Part shown: in pieces, positions 1 to 6,535 of the stretch
Numbering within the stretch: position 1 is the stretch's first letter
Layout: the number at the start of each line of letters is the position of its first letter
Source of the DNA: Candidatus Dojkabacteria bacterium UBA5209
GTDB taxonomy: Bacteria > Patescibacteriota > Dojkabacteria > SC72
Direction: 5' to 3'
NCBI GenBank assembly: GCA_002412645.1
Contig: DHVL01000039.1
Span: 1-10,928 of the forward strand
DNA: 10,928 nucleotides
Program-made: the position numbers and the translations under genes
The notes under the pieces: model-generated
Databases searched by the model: none
What the model saw: the letters and a program-made list of their open reading frames with translations, nothing else
Told to the model about the DNA's origin: nothing

Positions 1-1
1 A

Positions 2-343
2 GGAAAGAAAGGTAATAAAAAGTTTGTATCTTCAATATACTCACATCATACATACGAACTCTTCCAAACATATAAAGAGAGTATTCTTTTTTCATATGTT
101 AATCCTCTTACACAAGAGAAAATAGATATAGATTTTAAAAATATTGGATTGGATAGTAAAGCTGGTTTTAATGATATCAATATGTATCTGAGTAATATTA
201 GTGATTTTTACCTAAAGAATAAAAAAATTTTAAAATATTCTTTGGATAGTAGTAGATCTCCATACACACTACCCTCTTTCCCACTAAAAGATTTTGAAAA
301 AAGTAATGGTTTTAGTAAAGGTATACAGCTACCTGTTTTTTAG
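2..343 (+). CDS. C-terminal part of an unrecognised protein (5' end outside window)
   Basis: Frame 2 is open from the left edge to a TAG at 341-343, giving about 113 residues. An ATT/TTG-type start inside the window is possible, but the frame stays open all the way upstream, so this is most likely the tail of a longer gene. The visible part is polar and Lys/Asn/Ser/Tyr-rich. It reads as soluble or extracytoplasmic, has no membrane segment, and ends in KGIQLPVF. I recognise no family motif. The next gene is a membrane-anchored serine hydrolase on the same strand with its own promoter, so this gene probably closes a separate upstream transcription unit. Coding is well supported by the uninterrupted frame and by codon use like that of the neighbours; the function is unknown. 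Confidence 0.7.
   Translation, partial: GKKGNKKFVSSIYSHHTYELFQTYKESILFSYVNPLTQEKIDIDFKNIGLDSKAGFNDINMYLSNISDFYLKNKKILKYSLDSSRSPYTLPSFPLKDFEKSNGFSKGIQLPVF
319..341 (+). terminator. Weak possible intrinsic terminator inside the end of the preceding CDS
   Basis: The arms AGGTA (319-323) and TACCT (330-334) can form a 5-bp stem with a 6-nt loop, followed by G and six T (336-341). The structure overlaps the last codons of the upstream gene and sits just before the promoter at 348. The stem is short, so efficiency is uncertain. Confidence 0.35.
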
Positions 344-347
344 CCAA

Positions 348-375
348 TTGACAATACTTTGCTTCCATATACAAT
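348..375 (+). promoter_or_regulatory. Consensus sigma70-type promoter for the serine hydrolase gene
   Basis: A perfect -35 box TTGACA lies at 348-353. After a 16-bp spacer comes TACAAT at 370-375, which matches the -10 consensus at 5 of 6 positions. The predicted transcription start (about 382-383) falls on the ATG at 383. This suggests a leaderless mRNA and supports that ATG over the upstream in-frame TTG at 359. No Shine-Dalgarno is visible before the ATG. Confidence 0.65.
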
Positions 376-382
376 TGAGCAT

Positions 383-1408
383 ATGTTGTCAAAAGAAGAA
401 AAAAGAAAGCGAAAAAGAATTAGGAATATACAAAACATCTTACTGTATTCAATTTTAATAATCATAGGTATTGGAATAGGGATACTTTTTAAAACACTCT
501 ACCCTACTGACGTTTTAAATATATATAGTCAAACAAGATCTGGGGGAAATGAATATATTAATCCCTTAATTGATTTCGAAAGTGTTGAATCTACTAGAAT
601 ACAGACCCTAGTTAGTTTAGAAGATTCTTTAAAAGAGTACATAGAAGATAGTACACAATATCCAGAGGAAACTAATATTTCACATATCTCTGTATATTTT
701 AAAGACTTAAACTCAGGTGCATGGATAGGTATTGATGAGGAGGAGGAATTCTCTCCTGCAAGTCTTTTGAAATTACCACTAATGATTACCTCATTTAAAC
801 TGGCGGAAAGTGATCCCACCTTTTTACAAAACTCTATAAAATATCAAAAAGAAGAATCGTATGTAGAGCAAATAACACTACCTGAGCAACCACTCATAGA
901 AGGAGAGACATACACATTGGAAGAGTTAATAAGTCGATTAATTGTATACTCTGATAATGAAGCCTTACTGATGATAGAGAAGCTTCTTCCTTACGAAGAG
1001 GTAGTAAAGGTATACTCTGATTTAGGATTAAAAAACCCATATGAATATGGAATGGAAGACAATATGACAGTAAAGGAGTATGCAACATTCTTTAGAATAC
1101 TTTACAATGCCACCTACTTAAACAAAGATATGTCTACAAAAGCATTAAAACTTCTCTCAGAAACTACATATGACAGAGGTATTTCAACAGGTATACCAGT
1201 AGATATTAAAATCGCAGACAAATTTGGAGAGAGAGAATATGTAGACGGTTTAACATATGAAAGAAAACAATTACATGATTGTGGAATAATATATTACCCA
1301 CAAAAGCCATACCTACTCTGTGTTATGACAAAAGGAAGAGACTTTAACTCATTACAAGAAGTACTTCAAGATATCTCAAAAATAGTATATAAAGAAGTAG
1401 ATAAATAG
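383..1408 (+). CDS. Membrane-anchored serine hydrolase of the beta-lactamase / penicillin-binding fold
   Basis: The ATG at 383 gives 341 residues. A Lys/Arg-rich N-terminus is followed by one membrane segment (about 18-38), so the catalytic part faces outside. The triad of the class A beta-lactamase/DD-peptidase fold is visible: SxxK at S127-L-L-K130, S190-D-N192, and K280-F-G282 in place of KTG. S127-to-S190 spacing fits class A enzymes, but S190-to-K280 is short and I see no ExxLN omega-loop glutamate. Antibiotic hydrolysis is therefore doubtful, and a peptidoglycan-related peptidase or other acyl-serine hydrolase is more likely. An in-frame TTG at 359 would add 8 residues, but it lies inside the promoter spacer. 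The flippase-like and glycosyltransferase genes follow on the same strand. The fold is secure; the substrate is inferred. Confidence 0.85.
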   Translation: MLSKEEKRKRKRIRNIQNILLYSILIIIGIGIGILFKTLYPTDVLNIYSQTRSGGNEYINPLIDFESVESTRIQTLVSLEDSLKEYIEDSTQYPEETNISHISVYFKDLNSGAWIGIDEEEEFSPASLLKLPLMITSFKLAESDPTFLQNSIKYQKEESYVEQITLPEQPLIEGETYTLEELISRLIVYSDNEALLMIEKLLPYEEVVKVYSDLGLKNPYEYGMEDNMTVKEYATFFRILYNATYLNKDMSTKALKLLSETTYDRGISTGIPVDIKIADKFGEREYVDGLTYERKQLHDCGIIYYPQKPYLLCVMTKGRDFNSLQEVLQDISKIVYKEVDK

Positions 1409-1414
1409 TATAAT
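1409..1414 (+). promoter_or_regulatory. Candidate -10 box upstream of the flippase-like gene
   Basis: A perfect TATAAT lies immediately after the TAG of the serine hydrolase gene, which would start transcription near 1421. Closer to the ATG at 1441, TATAGT (1427-1432) and TAGTAT (1429-1434) are weaker -10-like hexamers that would give an almost leaderless transcript. No Shine-Dalgarno is present between 1415 and 1440, and no good -35 was seen. The gene could also be co-transcribed with the upstream one. Confidence 0.4.
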
Positions 1415-1440
1415 AACGGGTTAACGTATAGTATAGCTAG

Positions 1441-2421
1441 ATGAAGAAATCCTTACTTAAAAAACTAATATCACCAACATTAACAGTAGCCGTTTTGCTT
1501 CTCTTTGGAATATACCTTTACAACAATCCCCAGATAATAGAAACCGTTTTAGCTGTACCATTGCTACTAGTTATTTTGATAATGATGCTCTTTCTTTCTG
1601 TTTTCTTAGTAGAGGGTCTCTTTATTAAAATCACTTTAGATATCTTTGATAAACACATTACCCTTAAAGAAGCCTACTACCTCTCTACTATCTCAAGAAT
1701 AGGAAACTACCTACTACCACTTAGAGCTGGTGCAATATTTAGAGCAACATATTTAAAGAAGAACTATCAGTTTGAATACTCTAAATTCCTTTCTACTTTG
1801 TATGCATATTACATTCTTCTTTTCATAATAAATGCATTTTTAGCACTCCTAGCATTTTTAATAAAGTACTTAGATACTCAACAGTACTATCCAATTCCAA
1901 CTCTTTTCTTTATTTTACTCTTTCTAGGAACACTCTTTGTAATACTTTTTAGAAAAACCTTTAATATAGGGAATTTTAAAGTGCCAAAGATAGTAGAAAA
2001 GGTAGTAAACATACTAAACAAGTTCATTACTTCTTGGGATATGATAGTAAAAAGAAAGAAAGTGTTTCTTTCCCTATTACTAATTACCTTCGGAAACATA
2101 TCCATCAATGCATTAATACACACAGTAGAATTCATATCGTTAGGAATAAAGATAAATATATTAGACGTACTCCTTTACACATGTCTCTCTGGAGTATCTC
2201 TTCTAATTAGTATTACACCAGGATCCCTTGGACTAAGAGAGGCTGTATTTTTAATAACATCAGAATCTATAGGATTAAATGAACAGCAGATAATGCAGTT
2301 GGCTTTCCTAGATAGAGGAATACTCTTCATACTACTCATAGTTCTATTAATAGCCATAACCGTCTTTGTTAAACAATTTAAATTAAAGGATATCTTATTT
2401 GCAAAAGAAAATAGCAAGTAA
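1441..2421 (+). CDS. Flippase-like integral membrane protein (LPG_synthase_TM / UPF0104 family)
   Basis: A 326-residue, very hydrophobic protein with about eight membrane segments and no soluble domain. Family signatures are present. In the middle, a region reads S-R-I-G88-N-Y-L-L-P93-L-R-A-G97, matching the conserved G-N/D-x-x-P-x-R-x-G block. Near the C-terminus, T259-P-G-S-L-G-L-R-E267 matches the P-G-x-x-G-x-x-E block. The family comprises the flippase-like part of MprF and stand-alone relatives (including archaeal AglD-type proteins) linked to moving or processing lipid-linked cell-surface molecules. No lysyl-transferase domain is fused, so lipid lysinylation is not implied. Its stop codon lies inside the next gene, a GT-C glycosyltransferase, which suggests the two act on the same lipid-linked sugar. 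Family assignment is firm; the substrate is unknown. Confidence 0.87.
   Translation: MKKSLLKKLISPTLTVAVLLLFGIYLYNNPQIIETVLAVPLLLVILIMMLFLSVFLVEGLFIKITLDIFDKHITLKEAYYLSTISRIGNYLLPLRAGAIFRATYLKKNYQFEYSKFLSTLYAYYILLFIINAFLALLAFLIKYLDTQQYYPIPTLFFILLFLGTLFVILFRKTFNIGNFKVPKIVEKVVNILNKFITSWDMIVKRKKVFLSLLLITFGNISINALIHTVEFISLGIKINILDVLLYTCLSGVSLLISITPGSLGLREAVFLITSESIGLNEQQIMQLAFLDRGILFILLIVLLIAITVFVKQFKLKDILFAKENSK
2385..2390 (+). promoter_or_regulatory. Shine-Dalgarno that decides a TTG start
   Basis: AAAGGA lies 8 nt upstream of the TTG at 2399, within the end of the flippase-like gene. It supports TTG as the true start and translation from a shared mRNA. It stands out because most other genes here lack such a site. 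Confidence 0.65.
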
Positions 2422-3745
2422 ACAAAACATCATATTTGGGATATTAATATTAATATTTCTCATATTTACTACCTACTTGGCATTTAATCTAAAGATGGGA
2501 ATATCTCCAGACTCTTGGTATCACCTTAGAGTCTCACAAGAGTACTCTAAAACTCTAGGTATACCTGAAAACAATGAGAACACATATCAATGGAGAGATA
2601 TTACTAATATTCCATATCTTTACTTTTGGATAAATGGAAGAATACTGAATCTAAATGAAATAACCTTTAATTTCAATCAAGTTATACTTTTAAGAGTATT
2701 CAATATCCTCTTTTCTCTAGGCACTGTAATAGCTACATACCTACTCTCAAAACAGTTTATTAAAAATAAATATGCACAACTACTACCTGTTGCACTACTA
2801 ACTAATACCTTAATGTTTCTCTCCCTTTCCAGTTCCATTAACTATGATAACTTGGGGAATATGTTTGCTGCCTTTGCAATACTTTTCTTTGTTAAAAGTA
2901 TTAAACAGAAATATGATATTAAATATCTCCTACTTACAATCCTAATGCTCTGTTTAGGGGCATTAACTAAATTCACAATACTACCGCTAGCATTCATATT
3001 AGTAATACTACTTGTAGTAGATATATTTAAAAACAGAAAAGGTTGGAAAATAAATATAAAAGATAAGTCATTACTCCTAATACTACCAATACTGTTGTTT
3101 GGAGGATTAAATCTAATACTCTTTGGAAACAATATTCTTAAACATGGAGAACTAACACCAGCTTGTGAAAAGACATTAACATATGAGCAATGTTTAACAA
3201 ATGGAGTATTTTATAGGGATAACATAACCATACCTGCAGTAGAAGTAAATGTAGTTGAGATGATAAAAAGTGGAGAGAGATTAGACCCTATTAGATATGC
3301 TGGAGTATGGTCATGGGAAATGACAAAAAGAGTAGTAAGCATTATGGGAGATCAAAGTTTGTATCACTCTAACCTAGTAGTATCAGTCTTCTTCTCCTTA
3401 TTAGTAATTACCATCTTCATTGGTGCATTCAATTGGAAAAAGTACAACAAAGAAACAAAATATATGGTTATACTGACTCTTTTTTACTTACTGGTATTAA
3501 TGATTGTACAAAACTACGATATGTATCTTAAAAGAAGCTACCCTACATTAGCATTACAAGGGAGATATATGTTTCCTGTAATATCTTCTTTCTATGTATT
3601 ACTTAGTATATTTTGGTTAAAGATAGGGAATAGATATCTTAAGATAGGGATAATAGCTGTATCATTACTACTATTAATACTACTTAGTATTCCTTTCTAT
3701 ATACTAAATGTTGATCCTACATGGTTTGGAAGTATTACCTACTAA
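2399..3745 (+). CDS. GT-C-type membrane glycosyltransferase, PMT/DUF2142-like
   Basis: A 448-residue polytopic protein with roughly 10-11 membrane helices. Helix 1 (about 10-30) is followed by P37-D-S-W-Y-H42, matching the first extracytoplasmic loop of GT-C enzymes, where an acidic residue (here D38) is catalytic or binds metal. Near the C-terminus, L-Q387-G-R-Y-M-F-P is typical of DUF2142/PMT-related proteins. The long outer loop carries C256 and C265, which could form a disulphide. Such enzymes transfer sugars from polyprenyl-phosphate donors to lipid, glycan or protein outside the membrane. The TTG start has a good Shine-Dalgarno and lies 23 nt inside the preceding flippase-like gene, so the two are translationally linked. 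The secreted Ser/Thr-rich protein encoded next is a possible acceptor, but this is only inference from proximity. Confidence 0.82.
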   Translation: MQKKIASKQNIIFGILILIFLIFTTYLAFNLKMGISPDSWYHLRVSQEYSKTLGIPENNENTYQWRDITNIPYLYFWINGRILNLNEITFNFNQVILLRVFNILFSLGTVIATYLLSKQFIKNKYAQLLPVALLTNTLMFLSLSSSINYDNLGNMFAAFAILFFVKSIKQKYDIKYLLLTILMLCLGALTKFTILPLAFILVILLVVDIFKNRKGWKINIKDKSLLLILPILLFGGLNLILFGNNILKHGELTPACEKTLTYEQCLTNGVFYRDNITIPAVEVNVVEMIKSGERLDPIRYAGVWSWEMTKRVVSIMGDQSLYHSNLVVSVFFSLLVITIFIGAFNWKKYNKETKYMVILTLFYLLVLMIVQNYDMYLKRSYPTLALQGRYMFPVISSFYVLLSIFWLKIGNRYLKIGIIAVSLLLLILLSIPFYILNVDPTWFGSITY

Positions 3746-3789
3746 CCCTATAGGTTATATAGCTTCTTTCTACCAATCTCCTTTTCATT

Positions 3790-3795
3790 TATAAT
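3790..3795 (+). promoter_or_regulatory. Perfect -10 box of a probable leaderless transcript
   Basis: TATAAT lies 6 nt upstream of the ATG at 3802, so the +1 expected 7 nt after the hexamer is the A of the start codon. There is no Shine-Dalgarno. The -35 region (around 3767-3772, TTTCTA) is weak. Confidence 0.6.
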
Positions 3796-3801
3796 TTTAA
3801 G

Positions 3802-5346
3802 ATGTTATCAATATCGAAAGACCTAGTCATTAAAATAGCAAAAAGTTTAACCTTTGTTCTTTCAATAATATTTTTCTCTTTCTTAATCTTTAGATTAGAT
3901 TCTTTAAATCATAAGGTGGAAGCAGTATCAGAAACAAGATATTTACGTAATAGTACTTCTACAGTAAACGGTCTTAGTGCATTTGAATTAGGAACTTCAC
4001 AAACAAGTACTTCAACAAGTACAACACATACAAGCTCAACAGGAAATGGAAATCAGAATTTAGTTGTATATTTCGGTATAAGGGTATGGGAGAGAAGTTC
4101 CTCTGGAGTAGAGACAGAAATAACATCAGGAAGCCCTGTTGCACAGGTTTCTAGAAGTATAGATGGTAGTGGGATACAGTCCTCTATTTGGACTCCTCCT
4201 ACAATAGATCTGACAAATACAGATAGTTTAATAGTTAGAGTATATATTCAAACAGGTACACAAGGGTGGAATCAAGGTGGTACACTATCTAATTTTTCAA
4301 CAGAGCAATTAGGAGCTCTTTCATTGCAAGCATCACAATGGACAGTATATTACTTTACAGAAAGAACTAGCTTCTCAGGTACCCCTGCGTCTTCAAGATC
4401 TTCCACTGGAACATTTTACTGGGGGAGTGCAACACATAACAGCAGGATAGAGAATTTCTCTTACTCCTCCCCTATTACAACAATAGGAACAGAGGGTACA
4501 CAAGTAAGTGATATCTACGCTAATTCAAATGATACCTATATTGGAGGAGCTTTTACCTTTGTAAGAAACGAAAGTACAGGTGCAATAACAAGTATTAAAT
4601 TAACACAAACAGGTACAGTAGCATCCTCAAATCTTACTGATTTAAGATTATATTACAAACAAGAAAGTACCTGCTCCTCTACGATACCTGTAGATGCTAC
4701 CCTATTTAATACCTCTCCAGGGACTTTCTCTTCTGGTAGCTCAACAGTCACTGGTTCAATGCCCATAAGTACATCTAAAACATGCCTCTATGTAAGACTT
4801 GATATTGGTTCAGGAGCCAGTGCTGATGAAACAGTAGAGATAGAGATAACAAATCCCTCTACAGATGTAATTACAACTGGTAGTAGTGTTGAGCCAGCAA
4901 CTACAATTGCAATAAATGGTACTTCTACAATTGTATTCCAAGCAATAGTAGCAATCTCAATTGAAACAGACGGAACAGTAGATTACGGAATACTACCCGC
5001 AACAGAGAGTAAAAGTACAATAGATTTAAGTGATACTCAAACAATTAGAAATACAGGTAATGTAAATATCGATTTAGATATTAAAAGTAGTAATGCAATT
5101 GGAGGTGTAGATTGGACATTAGGAAGCAATTACGGTAATGATATCTTTATCCATGAATACTCAAATAACAGTGGGTCTGTATGGAATAAATTCCTAGTTG
5201 CAGATCAATACTATGCACTTACATCCTCTGCACTACTACCTGATGAAACATTAAATATAGATACTAAAATTACTGTACCCAGTTTAACATCTGACTTTGT
5301 AGAAAAAAATATTACAATAACAATACTAGCATCTGAAAGTATCTAA
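3802..5346 (+). CDS. Secreted Ser/Thr-rich modular surface protein
   Basis: A 514-residue protein with a basic start and one hydrophobic segment (about 11-30), followed by a possible signal-peptidase site after V-E-A41. A Ser/Thr-rich linker spans about 65-80. The rest alternates short beta-strand-like stretches and appears to form three beta-sandwich-like parts: about 45-235 (Trp/Tyr-rich), about 240-380 (with C291 and C328, a likely disulphide) and about 383-514. The last ends in a strand pattern typical of immunoglobulin-like or pilus-like modules. No sortase motif, PEP-CTERM or C-terminal membrane helix is present, so attachment is by the N-terminal segment or by self-assembly. I recognise it only as the kind of secreted surface protein common in CPR genomes; adhesion or S-layer-like roles are inference. 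The GT-C enzyme gene lies 56 nt upstream. Confidence 0.78.
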   Translation: MLSISKDLVIKIAKSLTFVLSIIFFSFLIFRLDSLNHKVEAVSETRYLRNSTSTVNGLSAFELGTSQTSTSTSTTHTSSTGNGNQNLVVYFGIRVWERSSSGVETEITSGSPVAQVSRSIDGSGIQSSIWTPPTIDLTNTDSLIVRVYIQTGTQGWNQGGTLSNFSTEQLGALSLQASQWTVYYFTERTSFSGTPASSRSSTGTFYWGSATHNSRIENFSYSSPITTIGTEGTQVSDIYANSNDTYIGGAFTFVRNESTGAITSIKLTQTGTVASSNLTDLRLYYKQESTCSSTIPVDATLFNTSPGTFSSGSSTVTGSMPISTSKTCLYVRLDIGSGASADETVEIEITNPSTDVITTGSSVEPATTIAINGTSTIVFQAIVAISIETDGTVDYGILPATESKSTIDLSDTQTIRNTGNVNIDLDIKSSNAIGGVDWTLGSNYGNDIFIHEYSNNSGSVWNKFLVADQYYALTSSALLPDETLNIDTKITVPSLTSDFVEKNITITILASESI

Positions 5347-6026
5347 TGCCTCTTTATCATCTCCAATATACCTTCTAAGTTTTTTAAATACTGTATTCCA
5401 TTCAAAGACATATATCCTTCCCCCCACTTAGCATCCTTCCATACTGATTTTCTTAGTTTGTGCAAATTCTCATAGTTATAATCCAATATAGAATTAAAAA
5501 ACTCTTTACCATTAAATAACCCAGTAGAAAGATAGTACTCTGCATATGAAGGGGAGTATCCATTTGTATTACTCTTTACACTCCAAGGTACAAAGAGAGT
5601 AGGAAATGTACCATCCCTATTCTTCTTACTTAAACCCTTAGATGAAACATTTATAGAAACATCTAAAAATCTAGTTTCGCAATCATCCTCTATCTTAAAA
5701 TCAACACCAAATACATCCTCATCACCACTAGTAGGCTCACAATATATACCAACCTGATTACAAGCTTGCATAAAGAATACCTCTGCTAAAATACCCCCTG
5801 GGAATTGATTTATCTCAGATGCTCTTTCTAAAGATGGTAATTCTAAAAATTCCTGCTTAATTGCAGTATAGTTATCCCTATACCACTTCTCTTTAGAACC
5901 ATATTGAAATCTATAATCTATTAGTGAACACACTGAGCTACTTACTTTGTCCCACCTTTGCTGAAGAGTTCTCTCCCCTACTTCAATCTCTATACAGTTT
6001 AGGTTTCTAGATTCTGTTTCTAACAA
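5343..6026 (-). CDS. Unknown protein with a faint PD-(D/E)XK nuclease pattern
   Basis: A 227-residue soluble protein with no signal peptide. Residues 76-125 read as a helix containing E82 (G-I-L-A-E-V-F-F), then an acidic turn, G107-V-D109-F, then a strand with L-D122-V-S124. This order (Glu in a helix, Asp, then D/E-x-K) resembles the PD-(D/E)XK nuclease core, but the usual lysine position is Ser. K130 or another lysine would have to substitute, or the site is inactive. The rest is rich in aromatic residues. The frame opens at a TTG (6024-6026) with a poor ribosome site, and a stop lies just upstream in frame. A better-placed ATG at 6052-6054 is one base out of frame, so the true N-terminus or an indel is uncertain. 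Its stop overlaps that of the surface protein. Coding is likely; function is a weak inference. Confidence 0.7.
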   Translation of the reverse strand: MLETESRNLNCIEIEVGERTLQQRWDKVSSSVCSLIDYRFQYGSKEKWYRDNYTAIKQEFLELPSLERASEINQFPGGILAEVFFMQACNQVGIYCEPTSGDEDVFGVDFKIEDDCETRFLDVSINVSSKGLSKKNRDGTFPTLFVPWSVKSNTNGYSPSYAEYYLSTGLFNGKEFFNSILDYNYENLHKLRKSVWKDAKWGEGYMSLNGIQYLKNLEGILEMIKRH

Positions 6027-6083
6027 GCTCTAATTCTGAAACATTATTATCCATTCTAAACAACTCTTTAACTTTTTACAACC

Positions 6084-6103
6084 TCTTTTAAAATTTTAAA
6101 AGA
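6084..6103. promoter_or_regulatory. Perfect 20-bp palindrome between divergent genes; candidate operator
   Basis: TCTTTTAAAATTTTAAAAGA is an exact inverted repeat. It lies where the -35 element of the dfx promoter should be (the -10 is at 6112-6117) and over the expected start of the minus-strand transcript. A dimeric regulator bound here could control both genes. It is composed almost wholly of A/T tracts, so chance or DNA-bending explanations remain. Confidence 0.5.
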
Positions 6104-6108
6104 TACAG

Positions 6109-6117
6109 TAGTATAAA
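6109..6117. promoter_or_regulatory. Overlapping divergent -10 boxes for dfx (+) and the nuclease-like gene (-)
   Basis: On the plus strand TATAAA (6112-6117) is a 5/6 match to the -10 consensus. On the minus strand TATACT (reverse complement of 6109-6114) is another 5/6 match. A second plus-strand candidate, CATACT at 6136-6141, lies 4 nt before the dfx ATG and would give a leaderless mRNA. Convincing -35 boxes are not seen. Confidence 0.4.
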
Positions 6118-6145
6118 GGTATATATAAATTTAGACATACTAAAT

Positions 6146-6529
6146 ATGGCTAAAAGGGGCAATATATATAAATGTGAAATATGTGGACATGTAATACAAG
6201 TCCAACATGAAGGGGCAGGTACACTGGTTTGCTGTAATAAACCAATGAATCTCTTAGAAGAGAAAATTGAAGATCAAGGATTAGAGAAACATGTACCAGT
6301 AATAGAAGTAAGAGATGATGTAGCAATGGTAAGTGTAGGAGATGTACTACATCCCATGGAAGACGCTCACTATATTGAATTCATAGAGTTAATTATCGAT
6401 GAAGAGGTATATACACAGTATTTAAAGCCTAAACAAGATCCAATAGTGTCTTTTAAGATCCCTGTTGAGTATGAAAGTATAAAGGCAAGAGCATATTGCA
6501 ATATACACGGTCTATGGATTTCTGAGTAG
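6146..6529 (+). CDS. dfx: Superoxide reductase, 2Fe desulfoferrodoxin type
   Basis: A complete 127-residue cytoplasmic protein. The N-terminal desulforedoxin domain has the four rubredoxin-like iron ligands C10-x-x-C13 and C29-C30. The catalytic centre II domain has all its ligands: H49, H69, H75, C118 and H121 (in A-Y-C-N-I-H-G-L-W). The E47-K48 pair conserved next to the active site is also present, with K48 known to assist substrate protonation. The enzyme reduces superoxide to hydrogen peroxide without making oxygen, a typical defence in anaerobes, using electrons usually delivered by rubredoxin. No rubredoxin or peroxidase gene is in this window. The gene stands alone behind a divergent promoter region with a 20-bp palindrome, and ends 6 nt from a convergent gene. 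Assignment is very secure. Confidence 0.96.
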   Translation: MAKRGNIYKCEICGHVIQVQHEGAGTLVCCNKPMNLLEEKIEDQGLEKHVPVIEVRDDVAMVSVGDVLHPMEDAHYIEFIELIIDEEVYTQYLKPKQDPIVSFKIPVEYESIKARAYCNIHGLWISE

Positions 6530-6535
6530 ATTCTC

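Noticed and set aside
149..343. Small independent 64-residue gene starting at TTG 149
   Set aside because: The frame is open without stops to the window edge and there is no ribosome site at 149, so it is read as the end of a longer gene.
359..382. TTG at 359 as the start of the serine hydrolase
   Set aside because: It lies within the spacer of a near-consensus promoter whose +1 is at the ATG at 383, and it has no ribosome site.
529..1088. Two minus-strand frames within the serine hydrolase gene
   Set aside because: They are antisense shadows of a gene with clear catalytic motifs, and no promoter or ribosome site was seen for them.
1887..3132. Minus-strand frames within the two membrane-protein genes
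   Set aside because: They are antisense to recognisable membrane proteins with family motifs; their sequences look like reverse images of hydrophobic codons.
3744..3756. AACCCTATAGGTT imperfect palindrome after the GT-C gene, considered as a terminator
   Set aside because: The stem is about 4 bp with no T-tract behind it.
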